Positions 50,777 to 61,764 of a DNA stretch of 64,000 nucleotides are shown one piece after another. The number at the start of each line of letters is the position of its first letter. The first letter of the stretch is position 1. This DNA comes from Streptococcus cristatus. Lineage in GTDB: Bacteria; Bacillota; Bacilli; Lactobacillales; Streptococcaceae. A program made the translations under genes and the position numbers. The DNA is taken from the NCBI RefSeq assembly GCF_001578775.1, contig NZ_KQ969062.1, forward strand, positions 585,410 through 649,409, in the 5' to 3' direction. The notes beneath the pieces are model-generated. The model searched no databases. It had not been told where the DNA came from and saw nothing but the letters and a program-made list of their open reading frames with translations.

Positions 50777-51310
50777 ATGTTAAATATTCAAGAAATTAAG
50801 AAGAATGCTGGCGGCTTGCAGTTCGACCAAGAATTTGATTTGGCGCAAGAGCTACAAGAGCGTAATCGTGAAGTGTTAGATATCCAGAAAATCGTGGCCA
50901 GAGGTCAGGCTCAGTATGAAAATGGGCTTTATTTTTTGGATTACACCTTGACCTACAAGATTACCCTCGCTTCTAGTCGCAGTATGGCTCCAGTTGATAG
51001 GGAGGAAGCCTACGCGGTTCATGAAGTCTTTGCTTCTGTCGAAGATGGCTCTGTGCAAAAAGATTTGCTGGAAGATGATTTGGTTCTACCATTTGAGGGG
51101 GATTCGATCGATCTGGCAGCTAGTGTGGCGGACAATATTTTACTTCATATTCCGTTAAAAGTTTTGACTCCTGAAGAGGAAGCAGGTGCGAGTATGCCTA
51201 CGGGAAATGACTGGCAGGTGCTGACGGAGGAAGACTATCAAAGGCAGCAAATGGAGAAGAAAGAAGCCAACAGTCCTTTTGCCAGCCTTCAAGGTTTATT
51301 TGATGAATAA
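50777..51310 (+). CDS. yceD: YceD/DUF177 family protein (23S rRNA accumulation)
   Basis: 177 residues. MLNIQEIKKNAGGLQFDQEF at the start and the conserved centre (YFLDYTLTYKITLASSRSMA, then VHEVFA) plus IDLAASVADNILLHIPLKVL are the DUF177 pattern. In E. coli and plants the family helps 23S rRNA accumulate. The usual cysteine pair near the C-terminus (C-x...C) is absent here, as in many streptococci, and rpmF is not adjacent. TATAAT near 50741 is a likely -10. Confidence 0.85.
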   Translation: MLNIQEIKKNAGGLQFDQEFDLAQELQERNREVLDIQKIVARGQAQYENGLYFLDYTLTYKITLASSRSMAPVDREEAYAVHEVFASVEDGSVQKDLLEDDLVLPFEGDSIDLAASVADNILLHIPLKVLTPEEEAGASMPTGNDWQVLTEEDYQRQQMEKKEANSPFASLQGLFDE

Positions 51311-51404
51311 AAACGTCTAAAATCTAGCATAATTCTGGAGGATTATCAAGGAAATCTCTTTGAATCTTCTTGAAATATGAGCGTAATTTTGTTACACTAG
51401 ATAG

Positions 51405-52055
<651 letters not shown>

Positions 52056-52081
52056 TAAAGTTAGAAATTAGGTAAATAGTT

Positions 52082-52396
52082 ATGATGTTAAAACCGTCTA
52101 TTGATACCTTGTTAGACAAGGTGCCGTCAAAATATTCTTTGGTTATCTTAGAAGCTAAGCGTGCCCATGAGCTAGAAGCTGGCGCTAAGCCAACTCAAGA
52201 TTTTAAATCAGTGAAATCAACGCTACGTGCTTTGGAAGAAATTGAATCTGGTAATGTTGTGATTCACCCAGATCCAGAAGGAAAACGTGAAGCAGTTCGC
52301 CGACGTGCGGAAGAAGAACGCCTGCGCAAAGAAGAAGAAGAGCGCAAGATCAAAGAACAAATTGCCAAAGAAAAAGAAGAGGGTGAGAAAATTTAA
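52082..52396 (+). CDS. rpoZ: RNA polymerase omega subunit
   Basis: 104 residues. [20 protein letters not shown] then [11 protein letters not shown] and [13 protein letters not shown] are the omega signature. The C-terminal third is a highly charged helix ([18 protein letters not shown]) longer than in E. coli, as usual in streptococci. Helps beta-prime folding and assembly. Lies between gmk and priA. Confidence 0.96.
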   Translation: MMLKPSIDTLLDKVPSKYSLVILEAKRAHELEAGAKPTQDFKSVKSTLRALEEIESGNVVIHPDPEGKREAVRRRAEEERLRKEEEERKIKEQIAKEKEEGEKI

Positions 52397-52447
52397 GGTT
52401 GGGGTTACTCAATCTTATTTTTCGTTTAGGGAAAGTGAGGTGAGAGT

Positions 52448-54853
52448 GTGAAAGTTGCCAAGGTTATTGTCGATGTTCCTCTGATGCAGACGGATAAACC
52501 ATACAGCTATGCGGTTCCAGAGGAGTTTTCTGGGATGCTAGAAGCTGGGATGCGGGTGCATGTGCCTTTTGGTAAGGGCGGTCGGTTGATTCAGGGGCTG
52601 ATTGTTGGCTTGGCTGATGAGGAGGCTAAAGATCTGGCGGGGCATATCGGAGAATTGAAAGATATTGCTGAAGTTCTTGACTTTAGGCCGGTTCTCAATG
52701 CCGAGCAGCTCTGGTTAGCCGACCAATTGCGCCAGTCTGTCTTTTCCTATAAAATTTCCATTCTGAAGGCCATGTTGCCGAGTCTTCTTAATTCCAGCTA
52801 TGACAAGTTGCTTTATCCAACGGAGCAGCTTTCTTCCGAAGAGCGGCAGGCCATTTTTGGCCAGGAAGCTAGTCTTCGCTTTTCTGATTTGGACAAGAAA
52901 AGTCAGTCCAAGCTCATGCGCTTGACTCAGGCTGGTAAGATTCGCTTGGAATACCAAGCGACGGACCGTAAGCATATCAAGACAGAAACCTGGTATCAAG
53001 TTGATAGAGAGCAATTGGTTCAGTTTCTGCCTTCTGCCCGAGCGAAAAAGCAGCAGGAGCTTCAGGCATTTCTGCTGGAAAATCCGCAATCAGGGCTTCT
53101 CAAAAACCTACGCAAACTGTTTTCGCCTGCAGTGGTCAGCATTTTCTTAGAAAAGGAGCTTCTTCATACAGAGGAGAGAGAGGTCAGCCGGTCTGCGGCG
53201 CATTTCCAAAAGGAGCGACAGGATAAAAAGCTGGTTCTAAATGAGGAGCAAGCAATCGCGGTCGCTGCGATTTGTGAAAAAATTGGTCAAGCTGACGCTC
53301 AGCCCGTTTTGCTAGAAGGAGTGACGGGGAGTGGCAAGACCGAGGTTTATCTCAAGGTGATTGAGGAGGCTCTAGGTCAAGGTAAAACGGCAATTATGCT
53401 GGTGCCGGAAATTTCTCTGACTCCTCAGGTGACCGATCGCTTTATTTCGCGCTTTGGTGACAAGGTAGCTATTTTGCATTCAGGCCTATCTGACGGTGAG
53501 AAGTACGATGAGTGGCGCAAGGTGGAGCGGGGAGAAGCTCAGGTCGTTGTCGGTGCTCGTTCGGCCATCTTTGCCCCCTTGACAAATATCGGAGCTATCA
53601 TCATTGATGAGGAGCATGAGTCTTCCTACAAGCAGGATTCCAATCCTCGCTACCATGCCAGAGAGGTGGCTCTTCTGCGAGCTCGTTACAATCAAGCTGT
53701 CTTGGTGCTGGGTTCGGCGACTCCGAGTTTGGAAAGCAGGGCCAGAGCCAGCCGAGGCGTTTATGACTTTTTGCAGCTGACCAAGCGGGCCAATCCGCTG
53801 GCGCAGATTCCTCAGGTTCAAGTGGTGGACTTCCGAGATTATATCGGGCAAAATGAAGCTAGCAATTTCACACCAGTCCTGCTAGAAGCTATTCAGGATC
53901 GTCTAAATAAAGGCGAGCAGACGGTTCTCATGCTCAACAGGCGAGGCTATTCCAGCTTTGTCATGTGTCGGGAATGCGGCACGGTGGACACCTGCCCCAA
54001 TTGTGACATTTCTCTGACCCTGCATATGGATACCAAGACCATGAATTGCCACTACTGCGGCTTCACCAAGGACATTCCGCAAACCTGTCCTAATTGTGCC
54101 AGTCACAGCATCCGCTACTATGGTACGGGGACGCAGAAGGCCTATGATGAGCTGACGACTCTCTTTCCAGAGGCTCGCATTCTGCGGATGGATGTGGATA
54201 CGACCCGTAAGAAAGGCAGTCATGAAGAAATCCTAGAGGCTTTTGGTCAGGGACAGGCAGACATTCTGCTGGGAACTCAGATGATTGCTAAGGGATTGGA
54301 TTTTCCTAATGTGACCTTGGTCGGTGTCCTTAATGCGGATACGGCATTGAATCTGCCAGATTTTCGTTCTTCGGAACGGACCTTTCAGCTACTGACTCAG
54401 GTAGCCGGTCGGGCAGGTCGGGCTGAAAAAGCTGGACAAGTTTTTATCCAGTCTTACAATCCTCGGCACTATGCCATTGACTTTGCCAGAAAGCAGGATT
54501 ACGAAGGCTTTTACGCTTATGAAATGGGAATTCGACGACAGTTGGGCTATCCGCCTTATTACTATACAGTCGGGCTGACCCTGTCCCACAAGGATGAGGA
54601 AACGGTAGTCAAGAAATCTTATCAGGTCATGGAAATTTTACGGAGTGGCTTATCGGACAAGGTGCAAATTTTGGGTCCCACACCCAAGCCCATTGCTCGA
54701 ACCCACAATCTCTACCACTATCAGATTTTACTGAAGTATCGCTTTGAGGATGATCTGCAAGCTACACTCGATCGGGTCTTGGAACTAACGCAGCAAGCGG
54801 AAAATAAGAACCTGCGCCTCAGTATTGATAATGAACCCCAGAATTTTATCTGA
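52448..54853 (+). CDS. priA: Primosomal replication-restart helicase PriA
   Basis: 801 residues from a GTG at 52448 behind AGTGAGGTGAG. N-terminal DNA-binding domain (KVAKVIVDVPLMQTDKPYSY), Walker A GVTGSGKTEVY at about 290, DEAH-type box IIIDEEHESSYK, zinc-binding cysteines in CRECGTVDTCPNCD and CHYCGF...CPNC, and motifs V/VI in QVAGRAGRAEK. A 3'-5' helicase that reloads the replisome at stalled forks. Same operon order as in other streptococci. Confidence 0.97.
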   Translation: MKVAKVIVDVPLMQTDKPYSYAVPEEFSGMLEAGMRVHVPFGKGGRLIQGLIVGLADEEAKDLAGHIGELKDIAEVLDFRPVLNAEQLWLADQLRQSVFSYKISILKAMLPSLLNSSYDKLLYPTEQLSSEERQAIFGQEASLRFSDLDKKSQSKLMRLTQAGKIRLEYQATDRKHIKTETWYQVDREQLVQFLPSARAKKQQELQAFLLENPQSGLLKNLRKLFSPAVVSIFLEKELLHTEEREVSRSAAHFQKERQDKKLVLNEEQAIAVAAICEKIGQADAQPVLLEGVTGSGKTEVYLKVIEEALGQGKTAIMLVPEISLTPQVTDRFISRFGDKVAILHSGLSDGEKYDEWRKVERGEAQVVVGARSAIFAPLTNIGAIIIDEEHESSYKQDSNPRYHAREVALLRARYNQAVLVLGSATPSLESRARASRGVYDFLQLTKRANPLAQIPQVQVVDFRDYIGQNEASNFTPVLLEAIQDRLNKGEQTVLMLNRRGYSSFVMCRECGTVDTCPNCDISLTLHMDTKTMNCHYCGFTKDIPQTCPNCASHSIRYYGTGTQKAYDELTTLFPEARILRMDVDTTRKKGSHEEILEAFGQGQADILLGTQMIAKGLDFPNVTLVGVLNADTALNLPDFRSSERTFQLLTQVAGRAGRAEKAGQVFIQSYNPRHYAIDFARKQDYEGFYAYEMGIRRQLGYPPYYYTVGLTLSHKDEETVVKKSYQVMEILRSGLSDKVQILGPTPKPIARTHNLYHYQILLKYRFEDDLQATLDRVLELTQQAENKNLRLSIDNEPQNFI

Positions 54854-54864
54854 TGGCGAAAGTG

Positions 54865-54895
54865 AGCGAGAGCTATCAGCTTTGCTCGCTTTTTT
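54865..54895 (+). terminator. Terminator after priA
   Basis: AGCGAG ... CTCGCT with an inner AGC/GCT pair, then six T. TATAAT at about 54897 directly behind it is the likely -10 for fmt. Confidence 0.7.
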
Positions 54896-54959
54896 GATAT
54901 AATAGAAAGAAAAACAGTCGCAGGTGACAGGATTTTGCGACAGATTTGAGGAAATGACA

Positions 54960-55892
54960 GTGAAATTAATTTTTATGGGAACGCCTGACTTTTCAGCAAC
55001 GGTCTTAAAAGGCCTGCTGGAAAGCGAACAATATGAGATTTTAGCGGTAGTTACTCAGCCAGACCGAGCGGTGGGCCGCAAAAAGGAAATCCGCATGACA
55101 CCGGTTAAGGAAGTAGCTTTAGCCAACGGCTTGCCAGTTTACCAACCAGAAAAGTTAGCTAAAAGCGCGGACTTGGAAGAGATTATGAACTTAGGGGCTG
55201 ACGGCATCGTGACAGCAGCCTTTGGTCAATTTTTGCCTAGCCGCTTGCTGGACAGCGTTAACTTTGCAGTGAATGTCCATGCGTCTCTCTTGCCCAAATA
55301 CCGTGGCGGAGCGCCCATTCACTATGCCTTGATAAATGGTGACCAAAAAGCGGGTGTGACCATTATGGAGATGGTCAAGGAGATGGATGCTGGTGATATG
55401 ATTTCCAGCCGAGCGACAGCTATTGAAGAGTCTGATAATGTGGGAACTCTCTTTGAAAAACTAGCAGTGATTGGTCGCGACCTTCTTTTAGAAGTTTTGC
55501 CAGCCTATGTAGCAGGAGAGATTCAAGCTCAGCCTCAAGATCCAGAGCTGGTGACTTTTTCACCGAATATCAGCCCAGAACAAGAGCGGATTGATTGGAC
55601 AAAGACCAGTCGCCAGATTTTCAATCAGGTTCGGGGCATGAATCCTTGGCCGGTGGCCCATACCTTGCTAGCTGGCCAGCGCTTCAAGATTTACGAGGTT
55701 AGCCAAGTAGAAGGCAGTGGTCGTCCGGGTGAAATCCTGACGATCAGCAAGAAAGAATTAGTCGTCGCAGCGGGGGAGGGAGCTCTTTCACTAAAGACGG
55801 TGCAGCCATTCGGCAAGCCTAAGATGGACATCAAGGACTTTCTCAATGGTCTGGGTCGGAGTTTAGCAGTAGGTGATGAATTTGGAAAGTAA
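54960..55892 (+). CDS. fmt: Methionyl-tRNA formyltransferase
   Basis: 310 residues. I choose the GTG at 54960 because GAGGA ends 7 bases before it; the ATG at 54954 is only one base from that site. Start [19 protein letters not shown] is canonical. Active-site Asn-His region [20 protein letters not shown] and Asp in EMDAGDM. C-terminal OB-like domain binds the tRNA. Formylates initiator Met-tRNA with 10-formyl-THF. Overlaps rsmB by 17 bases. Confidence 0.96.
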   Translation: MKLIFMGTPDFSATVLKGLLESEQYEILAVVTQPDRAVGRKKEIRMTPVKEVALANGLPVYQPEKLAKSADLEEIMNLGADGIVTAAFGQFLPSRLLDSVNFAVNVHASLLPKYRGGAPIHYALINGDQKAGVTIMEMVKEMDAGDMISSRATAIEESDNVGTLFEKLAVIGRDLLLEVLPAYVAGEIQAQPQDPELVTFSPNISPEQERIDWTKTSRQIFNQVRGMNPWPVAHTLLAGQRFKIYEVSQVEGSGRPGEILTISKKELVVAAGEGALSLKTVQPFGKPKMDIKDFLNGLGRSLAVGDEFGK

Positions 55893-57198
55893 GCAAAAAA
55901 GAGCTCGTGAGCTTGCTATGGAAATCCTGGAAGAAGTCTTTGAAGAGGGCGCTTATTCCAATATTGCCCTCAACAAGGCTCTGAAACAGAGTGCTCTCGG
56001 TTCAGCTGATAAAAGCTTGGTTACGGAGCTGGTTTATGGTACAGTTGCTCGGAAAATCACTCTGGAATGGCAACTGGCTCATTGGGTAGAAGACAGGGAT
56101 AAACTAGATAACTGGCTCTATATTCTGCTTGAGCTCAGCCTTTATCAGATGCTCTATTTGGATAAAATCCCCCAGCATGCTGTTGTCAATGAAGCTGTTG
56201 AGATTGCAAAAGGCCGTAAGTGTGGCAGTGAAAAATATGTCAATGCGATCCTAAGGAAGATCGAGCGGGATGGTGTAGCCGATCCGACTACTATTAACCG
56301 CAAGAATAAGCGCTACTCAGTCCAGTATTCTCTGCCGGTCTGGCTGGTCAAGGTGTTGATTGACGAATACGGGGAAGAACGTGCGGAAGCCATCTTTGCT
56401 AGTCTCTTTGAGCGCAACAAGGCCAGCATTCGAGTGACGGATGTGGCTCGAAAGGAAGAAATTAAAGCCGTTTTGGGTGCGGACGATTCGCTCTTAGCCC
56501 CTTCAGCCTTGGTCAAGAAGCAAGGCCATTTTGCTGGTCATGAGTTCTTTGAAAAAGGCTTGATCACTATTCAAGACGAGTCTAGCCAGCTAGTTGCTCC
56601 AACCTTGAATATTGAAGGGAATGAGCAGATTTTGGATGCTTGCAGTGCGCCAGGTGGCAAAGCTGTGCACATGGCTTCTTATCTGATGAGTGGTCAGATT
56701 ACAGCCTTGGATCTTTACGACCATAAGCTGGACTTGATTCGTCAAAATGCAGAACGTTTAGGCTTAGCAGATAAAATCACGACTAAAAAACTGGATGCGA
56801 CCAAGGTATTTGAGACTTTTGGACCAAATGCTTTTGATAAAATCCTAGTGGACGCTCCCTGCTCTGGCATCGGCTTAATTCGCCGCAAGCCAGACATTAA
56901 GTACAATAAAGAAAACGCTGATTTTGAAAATTTACAAAAAATTCAGCTGGATATACTAGACAGCGTTTGTCAAAGTCTACGTAAAGGTGGTATAATAACT
57001 TATAGTACTTGCACGATTGTGTCTGCAGAGAATTTTGAAGTAGTTAAGAAATTTCTAGAAAGACATCCAAATTTTGAGCAAGTTAGACTAGAACATGAAA
57101 GAGAAGATATCGTGAAAGACGGCTGTATTTTGATTACGCCGGAATTATACGGAAGCGATGGATTTTTTATCAGTCAATTTAGGAAGATATCAGACTAA
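55876..57198 (+). CDS. rsmB: 16S rRNA (cytosine-967-C5) methyltransferase RsmB
   Basis: 440 residues; ATG at 55876, a GTG at 55873 is an alternative. N-terminal NusB-like helical domain ([32 protein letters not shown]) and C-terminal SAM-dependent domain: motif [15 protein letters not shown], catalytic Cys loops [16 protein letters not shown] and TYSTCTI. Both cysteines used by m5C RNA methylases are present. Overlaps fmt, so translation is coupled. Confidence 0.95.
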   Translation: MNLESKQKRARELAMEILEEVFEEGAYSNIALNKALKQSALGSADKSLVTELVYGTVARKITLEWQLAHWVEDRDKLDNWLYILLELSLYQMLYLDKIPQHAVVNEAVEIAKGRKCGSEKYVNAILRKIERDGVADPTTINRKNKRYSVQYSLPVWLVKVLIDEYGEERAEAIFASLFERNKASIRVTDVARKEEIKAVLGADDSLLAPSALVKKQGHFAGHEFFEKGLITIQDESSQLVAPTLNIEGNEQILDACSAPGGKAVHMASYLMSGQITALDLYDHKLDLIRQNAERLGLADKITTKKLDATKVFETFGPNAFDKILVDAPCSGIGLIRRKPDIKYNKENADFENLQKIQLDILDSVCQSLRKGGIITYSTCTIVSAENFEVVKKFLERHPNFEQVRLEHEREDIVKDGCILITPELYGSDGFFISQFRKISD

Positions 57199-57216
57199 GA
57201 GGAGGAAACTGACAGT

Positions 57217-57957
57217 ATGGAAATTTCAATATTAACAGATGTTGGTCAAAAGCGGACAAATAATCAAGATTATGCCAATCTTTTTGTAAATCGGGCTGGC
57301 AAGACCATGATTATCTTGGCTGATGGTATGGGTGGTCACAGAGCTGGTAACATTGCCAGTGAAATGGCAGTAACAGACCTGGGTGCCGCATGGGTTGATA
57401 CTCAGATTGACTCAGTGAACCAAGTCCGTGAATGGTTTGCAGAGCATTTGGAACAAGAAAATCAGCGCATCCATCAATTTGGTCAGGACGAAGAATACAA
57501 GGGCATGGGCACGACGCTAGAAGCCTTAGCCATTATTGATAATCAAGCCATCTATGCTCATATTGGTGATTCTCGCATTGGCTTGATTCGTGGTGAGGAA
57601 TACCGCCAATTAACCAGTGACCATTCACTTGTTAATGCTTTGCTCAAGGCTGGACAGATTACACAAGAAGAGGCGGAACGCCATCCGCAGAAGAATATTA
57701 TTACTCAATCTATCGGTCAAAAAGACGAAGTGCAGCCTGACTACGGCATGATCACGTTAGAAGATGGTGATTACCTTCTACTCAACAGTGATGGTCTGAC
57801 CAATATGATTTCAGACAGCGAAATTTATGATATTGTCACTAGCGATATCAGCCTATCTGAAAAAACTGAAACCTTAATTCGCTTTGCCAACAATGCTGGA
57901 GGGCTGGATAATATCACAGTTGCTCTGGTTCGTTTTGACAAGGAGGAACAGGAATGA
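57217..57957 (+). CDS. phpP: PP2C-type serine/threonine phosphatase (Stp1/PhpP)
   Basis: 246 residues behind GAGGAGG-like site. PPM motifs with metal-binding Asp residues: [11 protein letters not shown] at the start, [36 protein letters not shown] and DNITVALV at the end. It removes phosphates placed by the kinase encoded next; the two genes overlap by 4 bases (ATGA), the fixed pair in streptococci controlling cell division and wall growth. Confidence 0.96.
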   Translation: MEISILTDVGQKRTNNQDYANLFVNRAGKTMIILADGMGGHRAGNIASEMAVTDLGAAWVDTQIDSVNQVREWFAEHLEQENQRIHQFGQDEEYKGMGTTLEALAIIDNQAIYAHIGDSRIGLIRGEEYRQLTSDHSLVNALLKAGQITQEEAERHPQKNIITQSIGQKDEVQPDYGMITLEDGDYLLLNSDGLTNMISDSEIYDIVTSDISLSEKTETLIRFANNAGGLDNITVALVRFDKEEQE

Positions 57958-59831
57958 TTCAAATCGGCAAGATCTTTGCCGGGCGATATAAAATCATCAA
58001 ACAGATTGGCCGTGGAGGCATGGCAGATGTCTATCTGGCGCGAGATCTAATACTTGATGGTGAGGAGGTTGCTGTAAAGGTTCTTAGAACCAATTATCAG
58101 ACGGATCCTATTGCAGTTGCCCGCTTCCAAAGAGAAGCCAAAGCAATGGCGGACTTGGATCATCCTTACATTGTCCGGATTTCAGATATTGGAGAAGAAG
58201 ATGGTCAGCAATATCTGGCCATGGAATATGTGTCTGGGCTTGACCTCAAACGCTATATTAAAGAAAATTCTCCACTTTCAAACGAAGAAGCAGTTAGAAT
58301 CATGGGGCAAATCCTGCTGGCTATGCGCCTGGCGCATACACGCGGGATTGTCCACCGTGATCTAAAACCACAAAATGTCCTCTTGACACCAGATGGCGAT
58401 GCTAAGGTAACAGATTTTGGGATTGCCGTGGCTTTCGCAGAGACCAGCCTAACCCAGACCAATTCGATGCTGGGGTCGGTGCATTATCTCTCGCCAGAGC
58501 AGGCACGGGGTTCCAAAGCCACTGTTCAGAGCGATATTTATGCCATGGGGATTATTTTCTACGAGATGTTGACAGGGCATATCCCTTATGACGGAGATAG
58601 TGCTGTGACGATTGCTTTGCAGCATTTCCAAAAGCCTCTGCCTTCAATCATCGCAGAAAATCCGAATGTTCCTCAGGCCTTGGAAAATGTGGTCATTAAG
58701 GCAACGGCTAAAAAGCTGAGCGATCGCTATCAATCCGTTGCAGAGATGTATGTTGATTTGTCCAGTAGCTTATCTTATGACCGTCGAAATGAAAAGAAAC
58801 TGGTCTTTGATGATGGGGCCAAGGCAGATACTAAAACTTTGCCAAAAGTTCCTCCAGTTCCTCAATCAGCTCCAAGTCCTGTTGCAGAAGCAGTGGCGCC
58901 TAAAGTTGCAGCTGATGTGAAGAGAGAGACCCCTGTTTTAAAAGCTCCAGTCAAAAAAACGAAAAAACGTCATTTAAGAGCTAGATACAAAGTTCTGTTC
59001 TTAGCTATTCTCTTAGTTTTTGCAGCCTTCTTCTTTCTGATCTACAAGAGTCCTGCTAATACTACAGTTCCAGATGTAGCAGGACAAACAGTGGCAGAAG
59101 CCCGTTCGACCATTACTGCTAAGGGCCTTGAGGTAGGAGAAATCAAGGAGGACTATAGTGATAAAGTGGCGGAAGGTAAGATCATCAAGACAGATCCACC
59201 AGCTAATAGTCAACGCCGTGAAAACAGTAAAGTGGATTTGATTGTCTCCAAAGGAGCAAAAACCTTTACGGTAGAAAATTATGTTGGTAAGAAGTCCTCA
59301 GAGGCGATTGAAGATCTGAAAAGCACTTACAATATTCCTGAGAAGCTGATCAAGATTGTAGAAGAAGAAAGTTCTGATGTTGAAGAAGGAGTGATCATCA
59401 GCCAAACCCCAGCTGCAGGTTCTTCTTATGATGTGACATCAAATAAACAGATTACTCTGACTGTTGCTAAAACAGTAACTACTGTTCCAATGCCGGACTT
59501 TGGTCATCTCCAAGTTTCGTACGCCTATGCACGGTCCTATCTGATGGAGATGGGAATCGCTTCGTCTCGTATTGAGCGAGTGATTGATCGCTCCGTGGAG
59601 TCCAGTCAAGCTGATTTGGTGACATCCCAGTCTCCAGCAGCTGGTCAAGGTATTAAATTGAAATCAAATACCAAGATTACTTTCTACGTGACAGACGGTA
59701 CGGTAACAAGTTCTTCTAGTACAAGCGAACGTTCATCGTCGTCATCGCCTTCCAGCAGCACCACGAGTGAGAGTGAAAGTCACTCTAGCTCTTCTAGCAG
59801 CTCTACAACAGCATCGACGGACCATCAATAA
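57954..59831 (+). CDS. stkP: PASTA-domain serine/threonine kinase (StkP/PknB)
   Basis: 625 residues. Kinase domain 1-275: G-loop [11 protein letters not shown], Lys in VAVKVL, catalytic [14 protein letters not shown] as DFGIA, SPEQARG. Pro/Ala-rich juxtamembrane stretch, one membrane helix at about 344-364 ([18 protein letters not shown]), then three extracellular PASTA repeats (about 370-435, 436-510, 511-585), and a serine-rich tail of about 40 residues. The pneumococcal protein has four PASTA repeats and no such tail, so the outer part differs. Senses wall precursors or muropeptides and phosphorylates division proteins. Confidence 0.96.
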   Translation: MIQIGKIFAGRYKIIKQIGRGGMADVYLARDLILDGEEVAVKVLRTNYQTDPIAVARFQREAKAMADLDHPYIVRISDIGEEDGQQYLAMEYVSGLDLKRYIKENSPLSNEEAVRIMGQILLAMRLAHTRGIVHRDLKPQNVLLTPDGDAKVTDFGIAVAFAETSLTQTNSMLGSVHYLSPEQARGSKATVQSDIYAMGIIFYEMLTGHIPYDGDSAVTIALQHFQKPLPSIIAENPNVPQALENVVIKATAKKLSDRYQSVAEMYVDLSSSLSYDRRNEKKLVFDDGAKADTKTLPKVPPVPQSAPSPVAEAVAPKVAADVKRETPVLKAPVKKTKKRHLRARYKVLFLAILLVFAAFFFLIYKSPANTTVPDVAGQTVAEARSTITAKGLEVGEIKEDYSDKVAEGKIIKTDPPANSQRRENSKVDLIVSKGAKTFTVENYVGKKSSEAIEDLKSTYNIPEKLIKIVEEESSDVEEGVIISQTPAAGSSYDVTSNKQITLTVAKTVTTVPMPDFGHLQVSYAYARSYLMEMGIASSRIERVIDRSVESSQADLVTSQSPAAGQGIKLKSNTKITFYVTDGTVTSSSSTSERSSSSSPSSSTTSESESHSSSSSSSTTASTDHQ

Positions 59832-59885
59832 GGCGTCTAGCTACAGTTATTCTTTAGACTTTGTAGAGAATTAGAAGTATATCCC

Positions 59886-59960
59886 TTGATTTTCAAGGCA
59901 GACTATGCTATAATCATTTTAGTGAATATAAAAGAGAGGCGAGGAAGTATCTTCGCCTCT
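59886..59960 (+). promoter_or_regulatory. Promoter and leader hairpin of the rimP-nusA-infB operon
   Basis: TTGATT at 59886 and TATAAT at 59909 are 17 bases apart. The leader contains AGAGGCGA / TCGCCTCT at 59935-59960, a perfect 8-bp stem ending just before the rimP ribosome site. No T-run follows, so it is more likely a translational or stability element than a terminator. Confidence 0.7.
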
Positions 59961-60454
59961 TGTCTGTGAGGAGGTGCAGTCTTATCGCAACGATTGTTGA
60001 ATTAGTAAGAGAAGTCATTGAGCCAGCCATCCAAGACCCCTATGAATTAGTAGATATTGAATATGGCAAGATGGGCGGTGACTATGTTCTCAGTGTTTTT
60101 GTAGACAAGCCCGAGGGGATTACGGTCAATGATACAGCAGATTTGACCGATATTATCAGTCCTCTGTTGGACTCTATCAAGCCCGATCCTTTTCCTGACC
60201 AGTATTTTCTGGAAGTGACTAGCCCAGGCTTGGAGCGTCCGCTGAAGACCAAGGAAGCTGTGGCAGCTGCAGTTGGAAGCTATATCCATGTCAGTCTTTA
60301 TAAGGCACTGGATAAAAATAAGGTTTTCGAAGGAACGTTACTTGGATTTGAAGACGATGTCTTGCTCATGGAATATATGGATAAAACACGCAAAAAAGAA
60401 GTTGAAATTCCATATAATCTAGTGTCAAAAGCAAGACTGGCCGTTAAATTTTAG
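59960..60454 (+). CDS. rimP: Ribosome maturation factor RimP
   Basis: Up to 164 residues. Core [51 protein letters not shown] and a C-terminal SH3-like domain identify RimP, needed for 30S assembly. The start is unclear: the only ATG/GTG/TTG codons in frame before the conserved region are TTG 59960 and GTG 59966, but the strong AGGAGGTG at 59969-59976 lies downstream of both. The position that fits this site is around 59981-59984 (CTT or ATC). First gene of the rimP-nusA-ylxR-ylxQ-infB operon. Confidence 0.92.
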   Translation: MSVRRCSLIATIVELVREVIEPAIQDPYELVDIEYGKMGGDYVLSVFVDKPEGITVNDTADLTDIISPLLDSIKPDPFPDQYFLEVTSPGLERPLKTKEAVAAAVGSYIHVSLYKALDKNKVFEGTLLGFEDDVLLMEYMDKTRKKEVEIPYNLVSKARLAVKF

Positions 60455-60488
60455 TAACAGATCGCAATAATATAATGAAGAAAGGAAT

Positions 60489-60508
60489 ACTTTTGCTTCA
60501 GCAAAAGT
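60489..60508 (+). promoter_or_regulatory. Hairpin between the nusA ribosome site and start codon
   Basis: ACTTTTGC, loop TTCA, GCAAAAGT: a perfect 8-bp stem. AAAGGA at 60481 is 26-32 bases from the ATG codons at 60512/60518, but folding of the hairpin would bring it to about 5-11 bases. Possible translational control point. Confidence 0.6.
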
Positions 60509-60517
60509 TACATGAAG

Positions 60518-61753
60518 ATGAGTAAAGAAATGCTAGAGGCCTTCCGTATTTTGGAAGAGGACAAAGGTATTAAAAAAGAAGATATTATCGAAGCAGTGAC
60601 AGAATCCCTTCGCTCTGCTTATCGTCGTCGCTACGGTCAGGCAGACAGCGCAGCAATTGAGTTTAATGAAAAAACAGGTGATTTCCATGTCTATACTGTC
60701 CGTGAAGTCGTGGACGAGGTCTTTGACAGCCGCTTGGAAATTAGCCTCAAGGATGCCTTGGCTATCAGCTCTGCCTATGAGCTAGGAGACAAGATCAAGT
60801 TTGAAGAAGCGCCAGCTGAATTTGGCCGAGTAGCAGCTCAATCTGCCAAGCAGACCATCATGGAAAAGATGCGAAAGCAAACCCGTGCTATCACTTACAA
60901 TACCTACAAAGAACATGAAAATGAGATTATGTCAGGAACAGTGGAGCGCTTTGATAATCGCTTTATCTATGTCAATCTAGGCAGTATTGAAGCGCAGCTG
61001 TCCAAGCAGGACCAGATTCCCGGCGAAGTCTTTGCTTCTCACGACCGTATCGAGGTCTTTGTCTACAAGGTGGAGGACAATCCCCGCGGAGTCAACGTCT
61101 TTGTCAGCCGCAGCCATCCAGAAATGATCAAGCGCTTGATGGAGCAGGAAATCCCTGAAGTCTATGACGGAACTGTGGAAATCATGAGCGTGTCACGGGA
61201 AGCAGGCGATCGGACCAAGGTAGCGGTTCGCAGCCACAACCCTAATGTGGATGCCATCGGAACAATCGTCGGACGTGGTGGTGCCAATATCAAGAAGATT
61301 ACCAGCAAATTCCACCCAGCCAAATATGATGCCAAAAGTGGCCGTATGATTCCGACTGAGGAAAATATCGATGTCATCGAATGGGTTGCCGATCCAGCCG
61401 AGTACATCTACAATGCCATTGCTCCAGCTGAGGTCGATCAAGTTATCTTCCATGCAGAAGACAACAAGCGAGCTTTGGTTGTCGTGCCAGATAATAAGCT
61501 TTCTCTGGCTATCGGCCGTCGTGGTCAAAACGTTCGCTTGGCAGCTCATTTGACTGGCTTTAGAATTGATATCAAGTCAGCTAGCGAATTTGAAGCAATG
61601 GAAGCAGCCAACGAGCTTGGTGGATTTGGCCAAGATTACGTACCAGCCGAAGTAGATGCTCCTTCAGCAGAATTTGAAGCGGAAGAGCTGAATGATACAG
61701 AAGTGGCAACTGAAATCGAACTCGAAGAAAGTGAAGCAGTAGCCGCAGAATAA
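60518..61753 (+). CDS. nusA: Transcription termination/antitermination factor NusA
   Basis: 411 residues from ATG 60518 (MSKEMLEAFRILEEDKGIKK; ATG 60512 adds two residues). N-terminal RNAP-binding domain, S1 domain around VERFDNRFIYVNLGSIEAQL, then two KH domains (GTIVGRGGANIKKITS and LAIGRRGQNVRLAAHLTG). A short acidic tail replaces the acidic repeats of E. coli NusA, as in other Gram-positives. Controls pausing, termination and rRNA transcription. Confidence 0.96.
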   Translation: MSKEMLEAFRILEEDKGIKKEDIIEAVTESLRSAYRRRYGQADSAAIEFNEKTGDFHVYTVREVVDEVFDSRLEISLKDALAISSAYELGDKIKFEEAPAEFGRVAAQSAKQTIMEKMRKQTRAITYNTYKEHENEIMSGTVERFDNRFIYVNLGSIEAQLSKQDQIPGEVFASHDRIEVFVYKVEDNPRGVNVFVSRSHPEMIKRLMEQEIPEVYDGTVEIMSVSREAGDRTKVAVRSHNPNVDAIGTIVGRGGANIKKITSKFHPAKYDAKSGRMIPTEENIDVIEWVADPAEYIYNAIAPAEVDQVIFHAEDNKRALVVVPDNKLSLAIGRRGQNVRLAAHLTGFRIDIKSASEFEAMEAANELGGFGQDYVPAEVDAPSAEFEAEELNDTEVATEIELEESEAVAAE

Positions 61754-61764
61754 GGGAGGCAGAT

